Shown one piece after another: positions 18,957 to 27,183 of a DNA stretch of 64,000 bases; position 1 is the stretch's first letter; every line of letters begins with the position of its first letter. The stretch is from Bacteroides ihuae. Lineage in GTDB: Bacteria; Bacteroidota; Bacteroidia; Bacteroidales; Bacteroidaceae. The translations under genes and the position numbers were made by a program. The notes below the pieces were generated by a model. The model was not told the DNA's origin. It searched no databases and saw only the letters and a list, made by a program, of their open reading frames with translations. The stretch is from assembly GCF_900104585.1 (NCBI RefSeq), contig NZ_FNVX01000005.1:620001-684000 (forward strand), in the 5' to 3' direction.

Positions 18957-19337
18957 ATGGCAGAAAAGACGAGATACTCGGATACGGAATTAGAAGAATT
19001 TCGTGCGATCATAATGGACAAATTGGAATTAGCTCAACGTGACTATGACCAATTTAAGCAGAGTATCATGAACAAAGATGGCAATGATACAGATGATACG
19101 TCTCCTACATATAAAGTTTTGGAAGAAGGAGCCAATACGCTGTCTAAAGAGGAAACAACCAGACTGGCACAGCGTCAGTTGAAATTCATTCAGGGACTAC
19201 AAGCAGCTTTGGTACGTATCGAGAATAAAACTTATGGCATTTGCCGTGAAACAGGTAAACTAATTCCTGCAGAGCGTTTGCGTGCTGTACCTCATGCTAC
19301 GCTAAGTATTGAAGCGAAAAATGACGGAAAAAAATAA
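18957..19337 (+). CDS. DksA/TraR family protein lacking the Cys4 zinc site
   Basis: Small 126-residue protein of the DksA/TraR family, known for binding in the RNA polymerase secondary channel. The N-terminal part is a long helical hairpin (LEEFRAIIMDKLELAQ, then TRLAQRQLKFIQGLQAALVRI) and the C-terminus is the family signature YGICRETGKLIPAERLRAVP. Only one cysteine (in GIC) remains of the usual four, so zinc is probably not bound. This substitution pattern is usual in Bacteroidota members as far as I recall. The acidic hairpin tip is NDTDDTS, not a canonical DxxDxA. It lies 37 bp after ileS and probably shares its transcript. Confidence 0.9.
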   Translation: MAEKTRYSDTELEEFRAIIMDKLELAQRDYDQFKQSIMNKDGNDTDDTSPTYKVLEEGANTLSKEETTRLAQRQLKFIQGLQAALVRIENKTYGICRETGKLIPAERLRAVPHATLSIEAKNDGKK

Positions 19338-19360
19338 CGAAACACAAGTTTAATTATTGG

Positions 19361-19401
19361 GGTGTTGAGTCGTTTCATGATTTTGTTAACGATTCAACAC
19401 C
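19361..19401 (+). other. 14-bp-stem RNA hairpin without a T-tract
   Basis: GGTGTTGAGTCGTT (19361-19374) pairs with AACGATTCAACACC (19388-19401) with one G-U pair and a 13-nt loop. It lies between the DksA-like gene and lspA. No T-run follows, so it is more likely a processing or stability element in the polycistronic RNA than an efficient terminator. Confidence 0.6.
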
Positions 19402-19443
19402 TCAGTACTTATGAGACATAATCTCTCAATTTTCTAATTTAGA

Positions 19444-20067
19444 ATGAAAAATATACTAACAAAAGGACGCATATCCTTGCTCACTATTTTTTCGATACTT
19501 CTAATAGATCAACTGATCAAAGTCGCTGTGAAAACAAGTATGTATTTTCACGAAAGTATCCATGTTACTGACTGGTTCTATATCTATTTTACTGAAAATA
19601 ACGGAATGGCTTTCGGTATGGAAATATTTGGAAAATTGTTTTTGACAAGTTTTCGTATCATAGCTGTGGGGCTTATAGCTTGGTATTTGATGAAAATCAT
19701 TAAACGTGGAGCAAAGACCGGATACATTGTTTGTATATCTCTTATTTTCACAGGGGCTTTGGGCAATATTATTGATAGCGTATTCTACGGTATCTTATTT
19801 AATGAAAGTACTCATTCTTCTATTGCCAACTTTATGCCTGCTGGGGGCGGCTATTCTACTTGGTTCTATGGTAAGGTTGTAGACATGTTCTATTTCCCTA
19901 TTATTGATACTACTTGGCCTGCATGGATACCTATGATAGGAGGAGAACATTTTATCTTTTTTAGTCCAATTTTTAACTTTGCTGACGCAGCTATTAGTTG
20001 CGGTATTATTGCATTACTTTTGTTTTATAGTAAGTATTTGAATGAGACTTACCATTCTCATGAATAA
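19444..20067 (+). CDS. lspA: Lipoprotein signal peptidase (signal peptidase II)
   Basis: Inner-membrane aspartyl peptidase that removes signal peptides from prolipoproteins after lipidation. 207 residues with four predicted membrane helices (starting LLTIFSILLIDQLIKVAV). Family motifs are ENNGMAFGM near residue 60 and the two catalytic-aspartate motifs VVDMFYFP and FNFADAAIS. It is longer than E. coli LspA (~164) owing to an insert around MPAGGGYSTWFYG, as is usual in Bacteroidota. The DUF4296 lipoprotein gene follows 15 bp downstream and is itself a substrate for this enzyme. Confidence 0.97.
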   Translation: MKNILTKGRISLLTIFSILLIDQLIKVAVKTSMYFHESIHVTDWFYIYFTENNGMAFGMEIFGKLFLTSFRIIAVGLIAWYLMKIIKRGAKTGYIVCISLIFTGALGNIIDSVFYGILFNESTHSSIANFMPAGGGYSTWFYGKVVDMFYFPIIDTTWPAWIPMIGGEHFIFFSPIFNFADAAISCGIIALLLFYSKYLNETYHSHE

Positions 20068-20082
20068 AAGAGAGAGTAGTAG

Positions 20083-21027
20083 ATGAAAAACGTATGTTAC
20101 GTGCTCATATTGTTGTTAGCTCTGGCTGGTTGTAAAATAAGAAGGCCTGATAGTGTGATACCTGAATCTCAGATGGAAGAGCTGTTGTATGACTATCATT
20201 TAGCTAAAGCAATGGGCGAAAATCTCTCTGGCGAAGATAATTATAAAAAGGCTCTTTATGTGGAATACGTATTCGAAAAATATGGAACTACAGAGGCCGC
20301 ATTTGATTCATCGATGGTATGGTATACGCGGAATACAGACGTGTTAGCCAAAATTTATGAGAAAGTAAATATTCGCCTGAAGGCACAACAAAATGACATT
20401 AATCATCTGGTGGCTATTCGTGATAAAAAGCCTCCTGTTTCTGCTCTTGGGGACAGTATTGATGTCTGGTTTTTGGAACGTGTAGCTTGTCTTACTGATT
20501 TTCCTCAGAACAACAAAATTACCTTTACCATTCCTGCGGACGCTAATTTCGAAGAGAAAGATGCTTTGGAATGGCAGGCTAATTTTCATTTCTTGAAGCA
20601 TAATTTGCAAGCGTCTTCTAAAAGACCAATTATGGCTATGCAGATAGTTTATACGAATGATAGCGTTATTAGTTCTATAAAGAAGATAATGAGGCCTGGT
20701 ATAGAAAGCATTCGCTTGCAAACAGATACGTTAGGGCCTATTCGTGAGATAAGAGGCTTCATTTATTTTGAAGGAGTAACAGAGACTAATATGCTAATCA
20801 GTGAGATTTCATTGAAACGTTATCGTACGAAAGCTAAAACTCCAGAGGAACAAGCAAAGGCAGATTCTATTAAGAGGATTAAGCCATCTACTACAATCAA
20901 ACCTGATACGACAAAAATGCAGGAACCTGTGCAAGCACCTCCTAGAAGACTGAATCCTGAAGAGCTAAATCACAGACGTAATAATATGCAACCCCGCCCG
21001 ATGAATAATCAACCTCAACGACGATAG
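20083..21027 (+). CDS. DUF4296 domain lipoprotein
   Basis: 314-residue protein with a lipoprotein signal, cleavage before Cys17 in LLALAGCKIRRP. DUF4296 (about 20-110) opens with VIPESQMEELLYDYHLAKAM. The middle is beta-rich, and the C-terminal ~60 residues are low-complexity and rich in K, P, R and N (TKMQEPVQAPPRRLNPEE), so probably disordered. The function of DUF4296 is not established. It directly follows lspA, an arrangement I recall as conserved in Bacteroides. Confidence 0.85.
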   Translation: MKNVCYVLILLLALAGCKIRRPDSVIPESQMEELLYDYHLAKAMGENLSGEDNYKKALYVEYVFEKYGTTEAAFDSSMVWYTRNTDVLAKIYEKVNIRLKAQQNDINHLVAIRDKKPPVSALGDSIDVWFLERVACLTDFPQNNKITFTIPADANFEEKDALEWQANFHFLKHNLQASSKRPIMAMQIVYTNDSVISSIKKIMRPGIESIRLQTDTLGPIREIRGFIYFEGVTETNMLISEISLKRYRTKAKTPEEQAKADSIKRIKPSTTIKPDTTKMQEPVQAPPRRLNPEELNHRRNNMQPRPMNNQPQRR

Positions 21028-21062
21028 TTCTTATGTTTGAATAACTAATATAGATTATTTAG

Positions 21063-21431
21063 ATGAAACGATTTGCTTCACATTATTTACTATTGCCTGG
21101 ATACGGATTGTTGAAACAATACGTCGTTGAAATTGAAGGAGGATGCGCCGTGCGTGCATTTTCTTTAAGTGAGGAATCGGAACGTGTTCAATGGATGCCC
21201 GGAGTAAGCATTTTGTTGCCAAAAAAAGAGGGCGAAAGTTTGCATGAAAAACCTATATTGTTGTTGGATGCTATATGCTCTATGTTACATTGCAGCAATC
21301 AACTAACTGAGATTCCTATTGATATACTGACTGATTTTACTAGCAGAAAGCTTTCACTGTATCGTCTCTATCCGTTTGATTTTACCGCTATGCTCCCTAC
21401 TGAGTGGACTAAGATAACACCCTTGTTATAA
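21063..21431 (+). CDS. Conserved hypothetical protein, 122 aa
   Basis: I do not recognise a named domain. The protein starts MKRFASHYLLLPGYGLLKQY, has no signal peptide or membrane helix, and is probably cytoplasmic with mixed alpha/beta content (VVEIEGGCAVRAFSLSEE, LLDAICSMLHCSN). The ATG at 21063 follows the DUF4296 gene by 35 bp on the same strand, so it likely belongs to the lspA operon. Its last six bases overlap tail-to-tail with the convergent RNA methyltransferase gene. Confidence 0.7.
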   Translation: MKRFASHYLLLPGYGLLKQYVVEIEGGCAVRAFSLSEESERVQWMPGVSILLPKKEGESLHEKPILLLDAICSMLHCSNQLTEIPIDILTDFTSRKLSLYRLYPFDFTAMLPTEWTKITPLL

Positions 21432-22199
21432 TAATTGCGAAGGTGCAACCATTTGTCTGCGAAACTCACCGCATACTACAGCTGTAGCTATTGCAACATT
21501 CAGTGATTCGGATGTTTCTCTTTCCTGAGGATAATTAGGAATATACAAACGGTGGTTAATTAGATTTTCTACTTCTTTGCTAATGCCATTTCCTTCATTT
21601 CCCATAATAATGATTCCCGATTCGGCCAAAGGCTTTTGATATATATTTTCTCCATCCAAAAAAGTACCATATACAGGAATATCTTTTAGCAAAGCAATTA
21701 AATCGGGGAGTGATGTATAGTGTACTTTTACGCGAGCAATAGCTCCCATGGTGGCTTGTATGGTTTTGGGATTATATACGTCTACTGTTCCGAGTGAGCA
21801 AAAAATTTGTTCAATGCCAAACCAGTCCGCTAGTCGTATGATTGTTCCTAAATTTCCAGGATCCTGAATATCATCCAAGGCCAATGAAAGAGATTTCTTT
21901 GTTGTCTCTATCTCTATTTTTGGGTTTGATTGCTCGAATATAGCAAGTACTTGTTGTGGCGTCTTCAGTAGACTGGCGCGAGAAAGCTCTTCGGCAGAGA
22001 CTTCTACTATTTCGTTGGCAACAACAGAAGGGTGTTTACTTAGCCATTCGGTAGTAGCAGCTAGATAGCGGCAAGGAAAATGCCCTAATAGATCACCTAC
22101 TAATTTGGGCCCCTCACCTAAAAATGAATTTTCTTCTTTGCGTATTTTCTTTTGTTCCAGTGAATGGATGTATTTTATTTTATTTTTGCTTAATGGCAT
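21426..22199 (-). CDS. TrmH/SpoU family RNA 2'-O-methyltransferase
   Basis: 257-residue SPOUT-fold enzyme that uses S-adenosylmethionine to methylate a ribose in rRNA or tRNA. The substrate-binding N-terminal domain covers about 1-100. The three SpoU motifs are visible: motif 1 DPGNLGTIIRLADWFG, motif 2 IIMGNEGNGIS, and motif 3 with SESLNVAIATAVVCGEF. These form the trefoil knot that binds the cofactor. The target nucleotide cannot be told from sequence. It is transcribed alone from its own promoter (22228-22235) and is divergent from tamL. Confidence 0.93.
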   Translation of the reverse strand: MPLSKNKIKYIHSLEQKKIRKEENSFLGEGPKLVGDLLGHFPCRYLAATTEWLSKHPSVVANEIVEVSAEELSRASLLKTPQQVLAIFEQSNPKIEIETTKKSLSLALDDIQDPGNLGTIIRLADWFGIEQIFCSLGTVDVYNPKTIQATMGAIARVKVHYTSLPDLIALLKDIPVYGTFLDGENIYQKPLAESGIIIMGNEGNGISKEVENLINHRLYIPNYPQERETSESLNVAIATAVVCGEFRRQMVAPSQLL

Positions 22200-22227
22200 A
22201 ATATTATTTATGTTTGTATTTTTTTTG

Positions 22228-22235
22228 CAAATCTA
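22228..22235 (-). promoter_or_regulatory. -7 element of the RNA methyltransferase gene
   Basis: The minus strand reads TAGATTTG, a match to TAnnTTTG, about 29 bp before the methyltransferase ATG. Confidence 0.5.
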
Positions 22236-22312
22236 TGAAGATATTCTTAATTCATCTCAATACTTCCAGTTCTTTTTCTTTTCTCAAACGGAAAATATGG
22301 CTTATCTTTGTA

Positions 22313-22320
22313 AACCATTA
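22313..22320 (+). promoter_or_regulatory. -7 element of the tamL gene
   Basis: TATCTTTG matches TAnnTTTG, 17 to 23 bp before the two possible tamL start codons. It is divergent from the minus-strand promoter about 80 bp away. Confidence 0.5.
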
Positions 22321-22336
22321 CATGAAATTTATATAA

Positions 22337-24652
22337 ATGTGCATGAGAAGAAGCTTCTTTCACACGATACAGCTTGCAGTTATTTTGGCACTTGCTTCAT
22401 GCTCTGCCACAAAATTTGTACCCGATGGCTCGTATCTGTTGGATGAAGTTGCCGTACAGACGGATAACAAGAAAATAAAACCCTCAGAACTAAAAAAATA
22501 TCTACGTCAAAATCCCAATACAAAGTGGTTTAGTTTAATTAAGACGCAATTATACATATATGATCTTTCGGGAAGAGACTCTACGAGATGGTATAATAAA
22601 ACATTTCGGAAGATGGGTGATGCCCCTGTGATATATAGCGCTATAGATGCTGAGCGTTCTAAGGAGGAATTGACCAAAGTGCTCCAAAATATGGGCTATA
22701 TGGGAGCGAAGGTTGACTATGCAACAACAATTAAAAAAAAGAAGTTGAAGCTAACTTATCAGGTTACTTCAGGAAAACCTTATATAGTACGTCGCCTCAA
22801 ATATGATATTGAGGATAAAAAAATAGCCCATTTTATGCAAAGTGATTCGCTCAATTCTTTGCTTAACGAGGGAATGTTGTTTAGTGTAAATGATTTGGAT
22901 GCTGAGCGCCAGCGGATCACCAATAATTTGGCACAAATAGGCTACTATAAATTTAATAAAGACTTTATTACTTATACAGCGGACACTGTTAGGAATACTT
23001 ATCAAGTTGATCTTACTCTTCATCTGTTGCGCTATAAAACATATGTAGCCGATGTGCCAAAAGACCATGAACAGTATAAAATAAATAAAGTCAGCTTTAT
23101 TACTGATTATGATGTACTTCAGTCTTCCGCACTGAGTAGCATTGAAATCAATGATTCCTTGCATTATAAAGGATATCCAATCTACTATAAAGATAAGCTG
23201 TATTTGCGTCCCAAAGTCTTGACGGATAATTTAAGAATTCTTCCGGGAAGCTTATATAACGAACGTGATGTTCAGCGTACTTATACCTATTTAGGTAGAC
23301 TTTCAGCATTGAAGTATACAAATATTCGTTTCTTCGAGACACAAATAGCTGATAGTACTATGCTGAATTGTTATGTGATGTTGACTAAAAGTAGGCACCA
23401 ATCGGTTTCTTTTGAAATCGAAGGTACGAATTCGGCGGGTGATCTTGGTGCAGCAGCTTCTGTCTCTTTTCAACATCGCAACTTGTTTCATGGTTCTGAA
23501 ACTTTTATGCTTAAGTTCAGAGGTGCATACGAAGCTATCTCTGGATTGCAGCAAGAATATAAAAATAACAACTATACAGAATACGGTGCTGAAGCGAGCA
23601 TTCGTTTTCCTAATTTTCTTTTTCCATTTCTTTCTACTGATTTTAAAAGACGCATTAGAGCTACTACTGAATTTGGACTGCAGTATAATTCTCAGTTAAG
23701 GCCCGAGTTTTCGCGTAAGGTAGCCTCTGCATCATGGAGTTATAAATGGTCAAATCATCCACGAGTTCAGCATCGTTTTGACTTGCTCGATGTGAGTTTT
23801 CTTTATATGCCGTGGATGTCAGATACGTTTAGACAAAAGTATGTAGATGCTGGCCAAGCTTATATTCTAGAGTACAATTATAAAGATCGTCTGATTGTGC
23901 GTACAGGTTATACGTACAACTATAATAGTACAGGTGGAGTATTAACCAATAATACGATTGCTTCTAATTCATATTCTATTCGTGCAGGAGCAGAATCGGC
24001 AGGAAATCTTCTTTATGGAATTTCCCATATTATACACCAATCAAAGAATAGTGATGGTGAATATACAATTCTTAGTATACCTTATGCACAATATTTGAAA
24101 GGCGATTTCGATTTTGCGAAAAATATCGTTATCGATGAACGTAATTCAGTAGCTTTTCATACAGGATTTGGTATTGCGGTTCCTTATGGGAATGCGAAAA
24201 TTGTTCCTTTTGAGAAACAATATTTTTCAGGTGGTGCTAATAGTGTGCGTGGATGGTCCGTTCGTGGATTGGGACCTGGCTCTTTTCCCGGAGATGGTAA
24301 TTTTTTGAATCAGTCTGGTGACATAAAATTCGATGCAAGTATTGAGTATCGAAGTAAATTGTTTTGGAGAATGCAAGGAGCTGCATTTGTTGATGCCGGG
24401 AATATTTGGACGATACGCAATTATGAGAATCAGCCGGGAGGGCAATTTCACTTCGACAAATTTTATAAGCAAATAGCATTCGCTTATGGATTAGGAATCC
24501 GATTGGATCTTGATTATCTTATCTTTCGTCTTGATGGTGGAATGAAGGCTATTAATCCTGTATATAGTACTGGAAAGGATCGTTATCCGATACTCAACCC
24601 AAGTCTAAAGCGTGACTTTACATTTCATCTCGCAGTAGGTTACCCTTTCTGA
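22337..24652 (+). CDS. tamL: BamA/TamA-family outer membrane lipoprotein (TamL)
   Basis: Outer-membrane protein of 771 residues (ATG 22337; ATG 22343, residue 3, is equally likely). The lipobox is ALASCSATKF. POTRA-like repeats follow (about 90-330, for example KEELTKVLQNMGYMGAKVDY), then a beta-barrel surface-antigen domain that ends in the aromatic FTFHLAVGYPF, the usual C-terminal insertion signal. The barrel contains GGANSVRGWSVRGLGPGSFP, matching the VRGF/Y motif of the L6 loop of this family. The lipidated form is the Bacteroidota TamL type, thought to work with TamB in outer-membrane biogenesis. No tamB is next to it here. Confidence 0.88.
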   Translation: MCMRRSFFHTIQLAVILALASCSATKFVPDGSYLLDEVAVQTDNKKIKPSELKKYLRQNPNTKWFSLIKTQLYIYDLSGRDSTRWYNKTFRKMGDAPVIYSAIDAERSKEELTKVLQNMGYMGAKVDYATTIKKKKLKLTYQVTSGKPYIVRRLKYDIEDKKIAHFMQSDSLNSLLNEGMLFSVNDLDAERQRITNNLAQIGYYKFNKDFITYTADTVRNTYQVDLTLHLLRYKTYVADVPKDHEQYKINKVSFITDYDVLQSSALSSIEINDSLHYKGYPIYYKDKLYLRPKVLTDNLRILPGSLYNERDVQRTYTYLGRLSALKYTNIRFFETQIADSTMLNCYVMLTKSRHQSVSFEIEGTNSAGDLGAAASVSFQHRNLFHGSETFMLKFRGAYEAISGLQQEYKNNNYTEYGAEASIRFPNFLFPFLSTDFKRRIRATTEFGLQYNSQLRPEFSRKVASASWSYKWSNHPRVQHRFDLLDVSFLYMPWMSDTFRQKYVDAGQAYILEYNYKDRLIVRTGYTYNYNSTGGVLTNNTIASNSYSIRAGAESAGNLLYGISHIIHQSKNSDGEYTILSIPYAQYLKGDFDFAKNIVIDERNSVAFHTGFGIAVPYGNAKIVPFEKQYFSGGANSVRGWSVRGLGPGSFPGDGNFLNQSGDIKFDASIEYRSKLFWRMQGAAFVDAGNIWTIRNYENQPGGQFHFDKFYKQIAFAYGLGIRLDLDYLIFRLDGGMKAINPVYSTGKDRYPILNPSLKRDFTFHLAVGYPF

Positions 24653-24709
24653 TATTTATGTTTTGATTGTTGTTTTCTAATGGATTAAGGCTGTTTACAA
24701 TAATATAAA

Positions 24710-24750
24710 ATCCCTCTTGAGTAGAGTTTTGTACTCTAGACAAGGGGGAT
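24710..24750. terminator. Hairpin terminator between convergent genes
   Basis: ATCCCTCTTG (24710-24719) pairs with CAAGGGGGAT (24741-24750) with one G-T pair, and an inner AGTAG/CTCTA-type stem extends it. It is flanked by A/T-rich tracts (preceded by ATAAAA, followed by CTTAAATATT) and sits between tamL and the convergent DUF3332 gene, so it can serve both. Confidence 0.7.
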
Positions 24751-24765
24751 CTTAAATATTATGGC

Positions 24766-25314
24766 CTATCGTGCAGCGAAGAATGCATTATTCATGGCAA
24801 CTTTTCGTGCAGCCATCATTCCCTGAGCATCCAGTGTTACATTCATTGTTTCACCATCAGGTAGATATAATTCGGCTGTTCCGTCATTGTTCATTTTCAA
24901 CAACTTAGTGCTATTACCCTCATAAACAGCATTCCAAGTATTAGCCGCTTTATTATAAATCAAATTCATCGTTTGGCCATCTTTACTAATGCTATAACCA
25001 TCTTCAAGAGTTTTGACCATATAATCACCATTTTCTCCTTTTACAATTTTTGTGGTGCCTACATTAGCACTAGCAGGGTTGGACCCTGTCCAGAACTCAA
25101 TAGAATTGAGTACAACGATATCAACTAATGCTGCTATAGGATAGATCGGAACAATGTTGCAAGCAACGAAAACGAGTTCGTTAACAAATTTATTACCTAT
25201 TGTTTGATTCCAGTCGAGTACTTTATGCCATAAAGTGAAAGACCCGATACATGAACTGAACAGCAGTGTGCCACTTAAGAGATAGGCACAAAGAGATATT
25301 TTCCTTCTTTTCAT
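24766..25314 (-). CDS. DUF3332 domain lipoprotein
   Basis: 182-residue protein with a lipoprotein signal (LLSGTLLFSSC, Cys22). A second hydrophobic stretch follows, ELVFVACNIVPIYPIAALVDIVVL (described here by its ends: residues ~45-70), then NSIEFWTGSNP, all typical of DUF3332. The C-terminal half is a small beta-rich domain with GYSISKDGQTMNLIY. The function of DUF3332 is unknown; it is likely tethered to a membrane in the envelope. It is followed by a shared terminator. Confidence 0.85.
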   Translation of the reverse strand: MKRRKISLCAYLLSGTLLFSSCIGSFTLWHKVLDWNQTIGNKFVNELVFVACNIVPIYPIAALVDIVVLNSIEFWTGSNPASANVGTTKIVKGENGDYMVKTLEDGYSISKDGQTMNLIYNKAANTWNAVYEGNSTKLLKMNNDGTAELYLPDGETMNVTLDAQGMMAARKVAMNNAFFAAR

Positions 25315-25405
25315 AAATACTTTTTTAATTAATGGGTGTAAATATAGTCATATTTTTGTGATAGGGGTGTTTAAACAATGCTTATATTATCTATCGGGCA
25401 TTATT

Positions 25406-25840
25406 CTATTTCTTGTGATTGCATATTTTAATAAGTAGTCTGTCAAAGGAAAATTTGCCAGGACCTACAAAATACATCAAGACAAATACGCTTAAATAAA
25501 TGAAGGCCATCTCTTTAACTGCAAATGTATCGTTATCATGAATCACAAAGAGGGCTACTGACATAGTAATAATCATGGGGATCATTGATAATCTATATAA
25601 AAAACCGAAAATAAAAGCTACAGCACAGACCAATTCTCCAAAGATTGCTAGTGTCAAGGATGCGGAACTTCCTATTCCAAGAGGATCTGGAAAGGCTGCC
25701 GACATTTGATCAAAGGCATTCCATTTCTGTATGCCATGGTTTATAAGCAACATTCCAAACAGTATTCTCATGGCTAAAAGAAAAAGCGAAACTTTTGTGT
25801 CATTTGGTTTTATGGGGAATAAAAATTTGTAAATCATCAT
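25406..25840 (-). CDS. DoxX family membrane protein
   Basis: 144-residue integral membrane protein with four predicted helices. The opening MRILFGMLLINHGIQKW and the GIGSSASLTLAIFGELVCAV stretch match the DoxX family, whose members are linked to redox and quinone or sulfur metabolism; the exact role is not known. It lies between the DUF3332 gene and prs on the minus strand, with gaps of about 90 and 200 bp, and the upstream terminator at 25959-26006 separates it from prs. Confidence 0.87.
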   Translation of the reverse strand: MMIYKFLFPIKPNDTKVSLFLLAMRILFGMLLINHGIQKWNAFDQMSAAFPDPLGIGSSASLTLAIFGELVCAVAFIFGFLYRLSMIPMIITMSVALFVIHDNDTFAVKEMAFIYLSVFVLMYFVGPGKFSFDRLLIKICNHKK

Positions 25841-25958
25841 ATTTCTTATGCTTTTTAGTTAATATGAGTTTATAACGAAAAGAATGCTAAAATTGTTTGA
25901 CAGCCAGTCAATATATTAAAATGATACATTTTGGAAGGTAAAAGTAGCTCAAAGAAAA

Positions 25959-26006
25959 TCCCTGATTATACTTGAATAATAATCATATTCAAAGAATAAT
26001 CAGGGA
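25959..26006 (-). terminator. Rho-independent terminator of prs
   Basis: On the minus strand TCCCTGATTAT pairs with ATAATCAGGGA (11 bp, perfect), with a second internal stem TTGAAT/ATTCAA, followed by TTTTCTTT. It begins about 30 bp after the prs stop codon. Confidence 0.88.
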
Positions 26007-26039
26007 CTGTATAAAATGCCGTTATATTAGAATCTGAAA

Positions 26040-26978
26040 TCAGATAATATATTGAGAACTGATAGATTCGTTGTTTACTACTCGCTTGATCGTTTCCGCA
26101 AACATTTCGGCTATACTAAGTTGCTTTACCTTGGAGCTATTCTTGCAATAGGGTATGCTATCAGTAAATACGATTTCTGAAAGGGCTGATTCAGTTACTC
26201 TTTCCGACGCTGGATCAGACATTACACAATGACTTGCGATGGCTCTTACTGATTTTGCGCCTGCTTCCAACATTATGTTGGCTGCTTTTGTTATTGTGCC
26301 TGCAGTATCTACTATATCGTCGATTAATACAACATTTTTCCCTTCTACATCACCAATAATTTGCATTGTTGCTACTTCATTTGCTTTTACGCGAGATTTA
26401 TTACAAAGTACTAATGGAACACCCAAGTATTTTGAGAAAGTACTTGCTCTTTTAGAGCCACCAACGTCAGGAGTGGCAATAACCAGATTTTCTAATTGTA
26501 ATGATTGAATGTATGGCAGGAAAACTGCAGAGGCATATAAGTGGTCCACAGGAATATTGAAAAAGCCTTGAATCTGATCAGCGTGTAAATCCATTGTAAT
26601 TAAACGGTCAATCCCTGCTACTGCAAGCAAATCGGCTACTAATTTGGCACCAATAGAAACACGCGGTTTGTCTTTCCTATCTTGACGGGCCCATCCAAAA
26701 TATGGAATTACGGCAATGACGCTTTTTGCAGAGGCTCTTTTTGCTGCATCAACCATTAATAGAAGTTCCATTAAATTGTCTGAGTTGGGATAGGTGGACT
26801 GAACCAGAAATACATGAGAACCCCGAATAGACTCTTCGTAAGAAACGGCGAATTCACCATCAGCAAAGTGGGTGATATTCATATTTCCTAATGGACAATC
26901 AAGAGTGGTGCAGATTTTCTCTGCCAGGTATCTCGATCTAGTGCCCGAGAATACCATGAAAGGTGTTTTTTCGCTCAT
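26040..26978 (-). CDS. prs: Ribose-phosphate pyrophosphokinase
   Basis: Cytoplasmic enzyme of 312 residues making PRPP from ribose 5-phosphate and ATP for nucleotide, His and Trp synthesis. The flexible loop region FGWARQDRKDKPR, the metal/ATP site TMDLHADQIQGFFNIP and the PRPP-binding loop VVLIDDIVDTAGTITKA are all present. Length matches the family (about 310-320). It is transcribed alone from a TAnnTTTG promoter at 27016-27023 and ends at a clear terminator. Confidence 0.98.
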   Translation of the reverse strand: MSEKTPFMVFSGTRSRYLAEKICTTLDCPLGNMNITHFADGEFAVSYEESIRGSHVFLVQSTYPNSDNLMELLLMVDAAKRASAKSVIAVIPYFGWARQDRKDKPRVSIGAKLVADLLAVAGIDRLITMDLHADQIQGFFNIPVDHLYASAVFLPYIQSLQLENLVIATPDVGGSKRASTFSKYLGVPLVLCNKSRVKANEVATMQIIGDVEGKNVVLIDDIVDTAGTITKAANIMLEAGAKSVRAIASHCVMSDPASERVTESALSEIVFTDSIPYCKNSSKVKQLSIAEMFAETIKRVVNNESISSQYII

Positions 26979-27015
26979 TATTGTAATAGTTGTAACCTAT
27001 TTGTTAATTTGCATG

Positions 27016-27023
27016 CAAAGGTA
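27016..27023 (-). promoter_or_regulatory. -7 element of the prs promoter
   Basis: The minus strand reads TACCTTTG, an exact TAnnTTTG match, about 38 bp before the prs ATG. The -33 position is T-rich (TCTTTT) with a 19-bp spacer. Confidence 0.6.
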
Positions 27024-27150
27024 TGAATTCTCTCATCAATCTAAAAGACTTATGTGGAAAAAATATTTCTGCTCTTGTTTTCTTGGCTCTATGCTTGTAT
27101 TGGATCGATAATAAAACAGATTACATGAGCTGTTTATTTGGAAAAAATAG

Positions 27151-27158
27151 TAGATTTG
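27151..27158 (+). promoter_or_regulatory. -7 element of the double sensor kinase gene
   Basis: TAGATTTG matches TAnnTTTG, 25 bp before the ATG of the sensor kinase. The unit is divergent from prs. Confidence 0.5.
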
Positions 27159-27183
27159 CTTTCTTAAAACAAGATTTTGCAAA

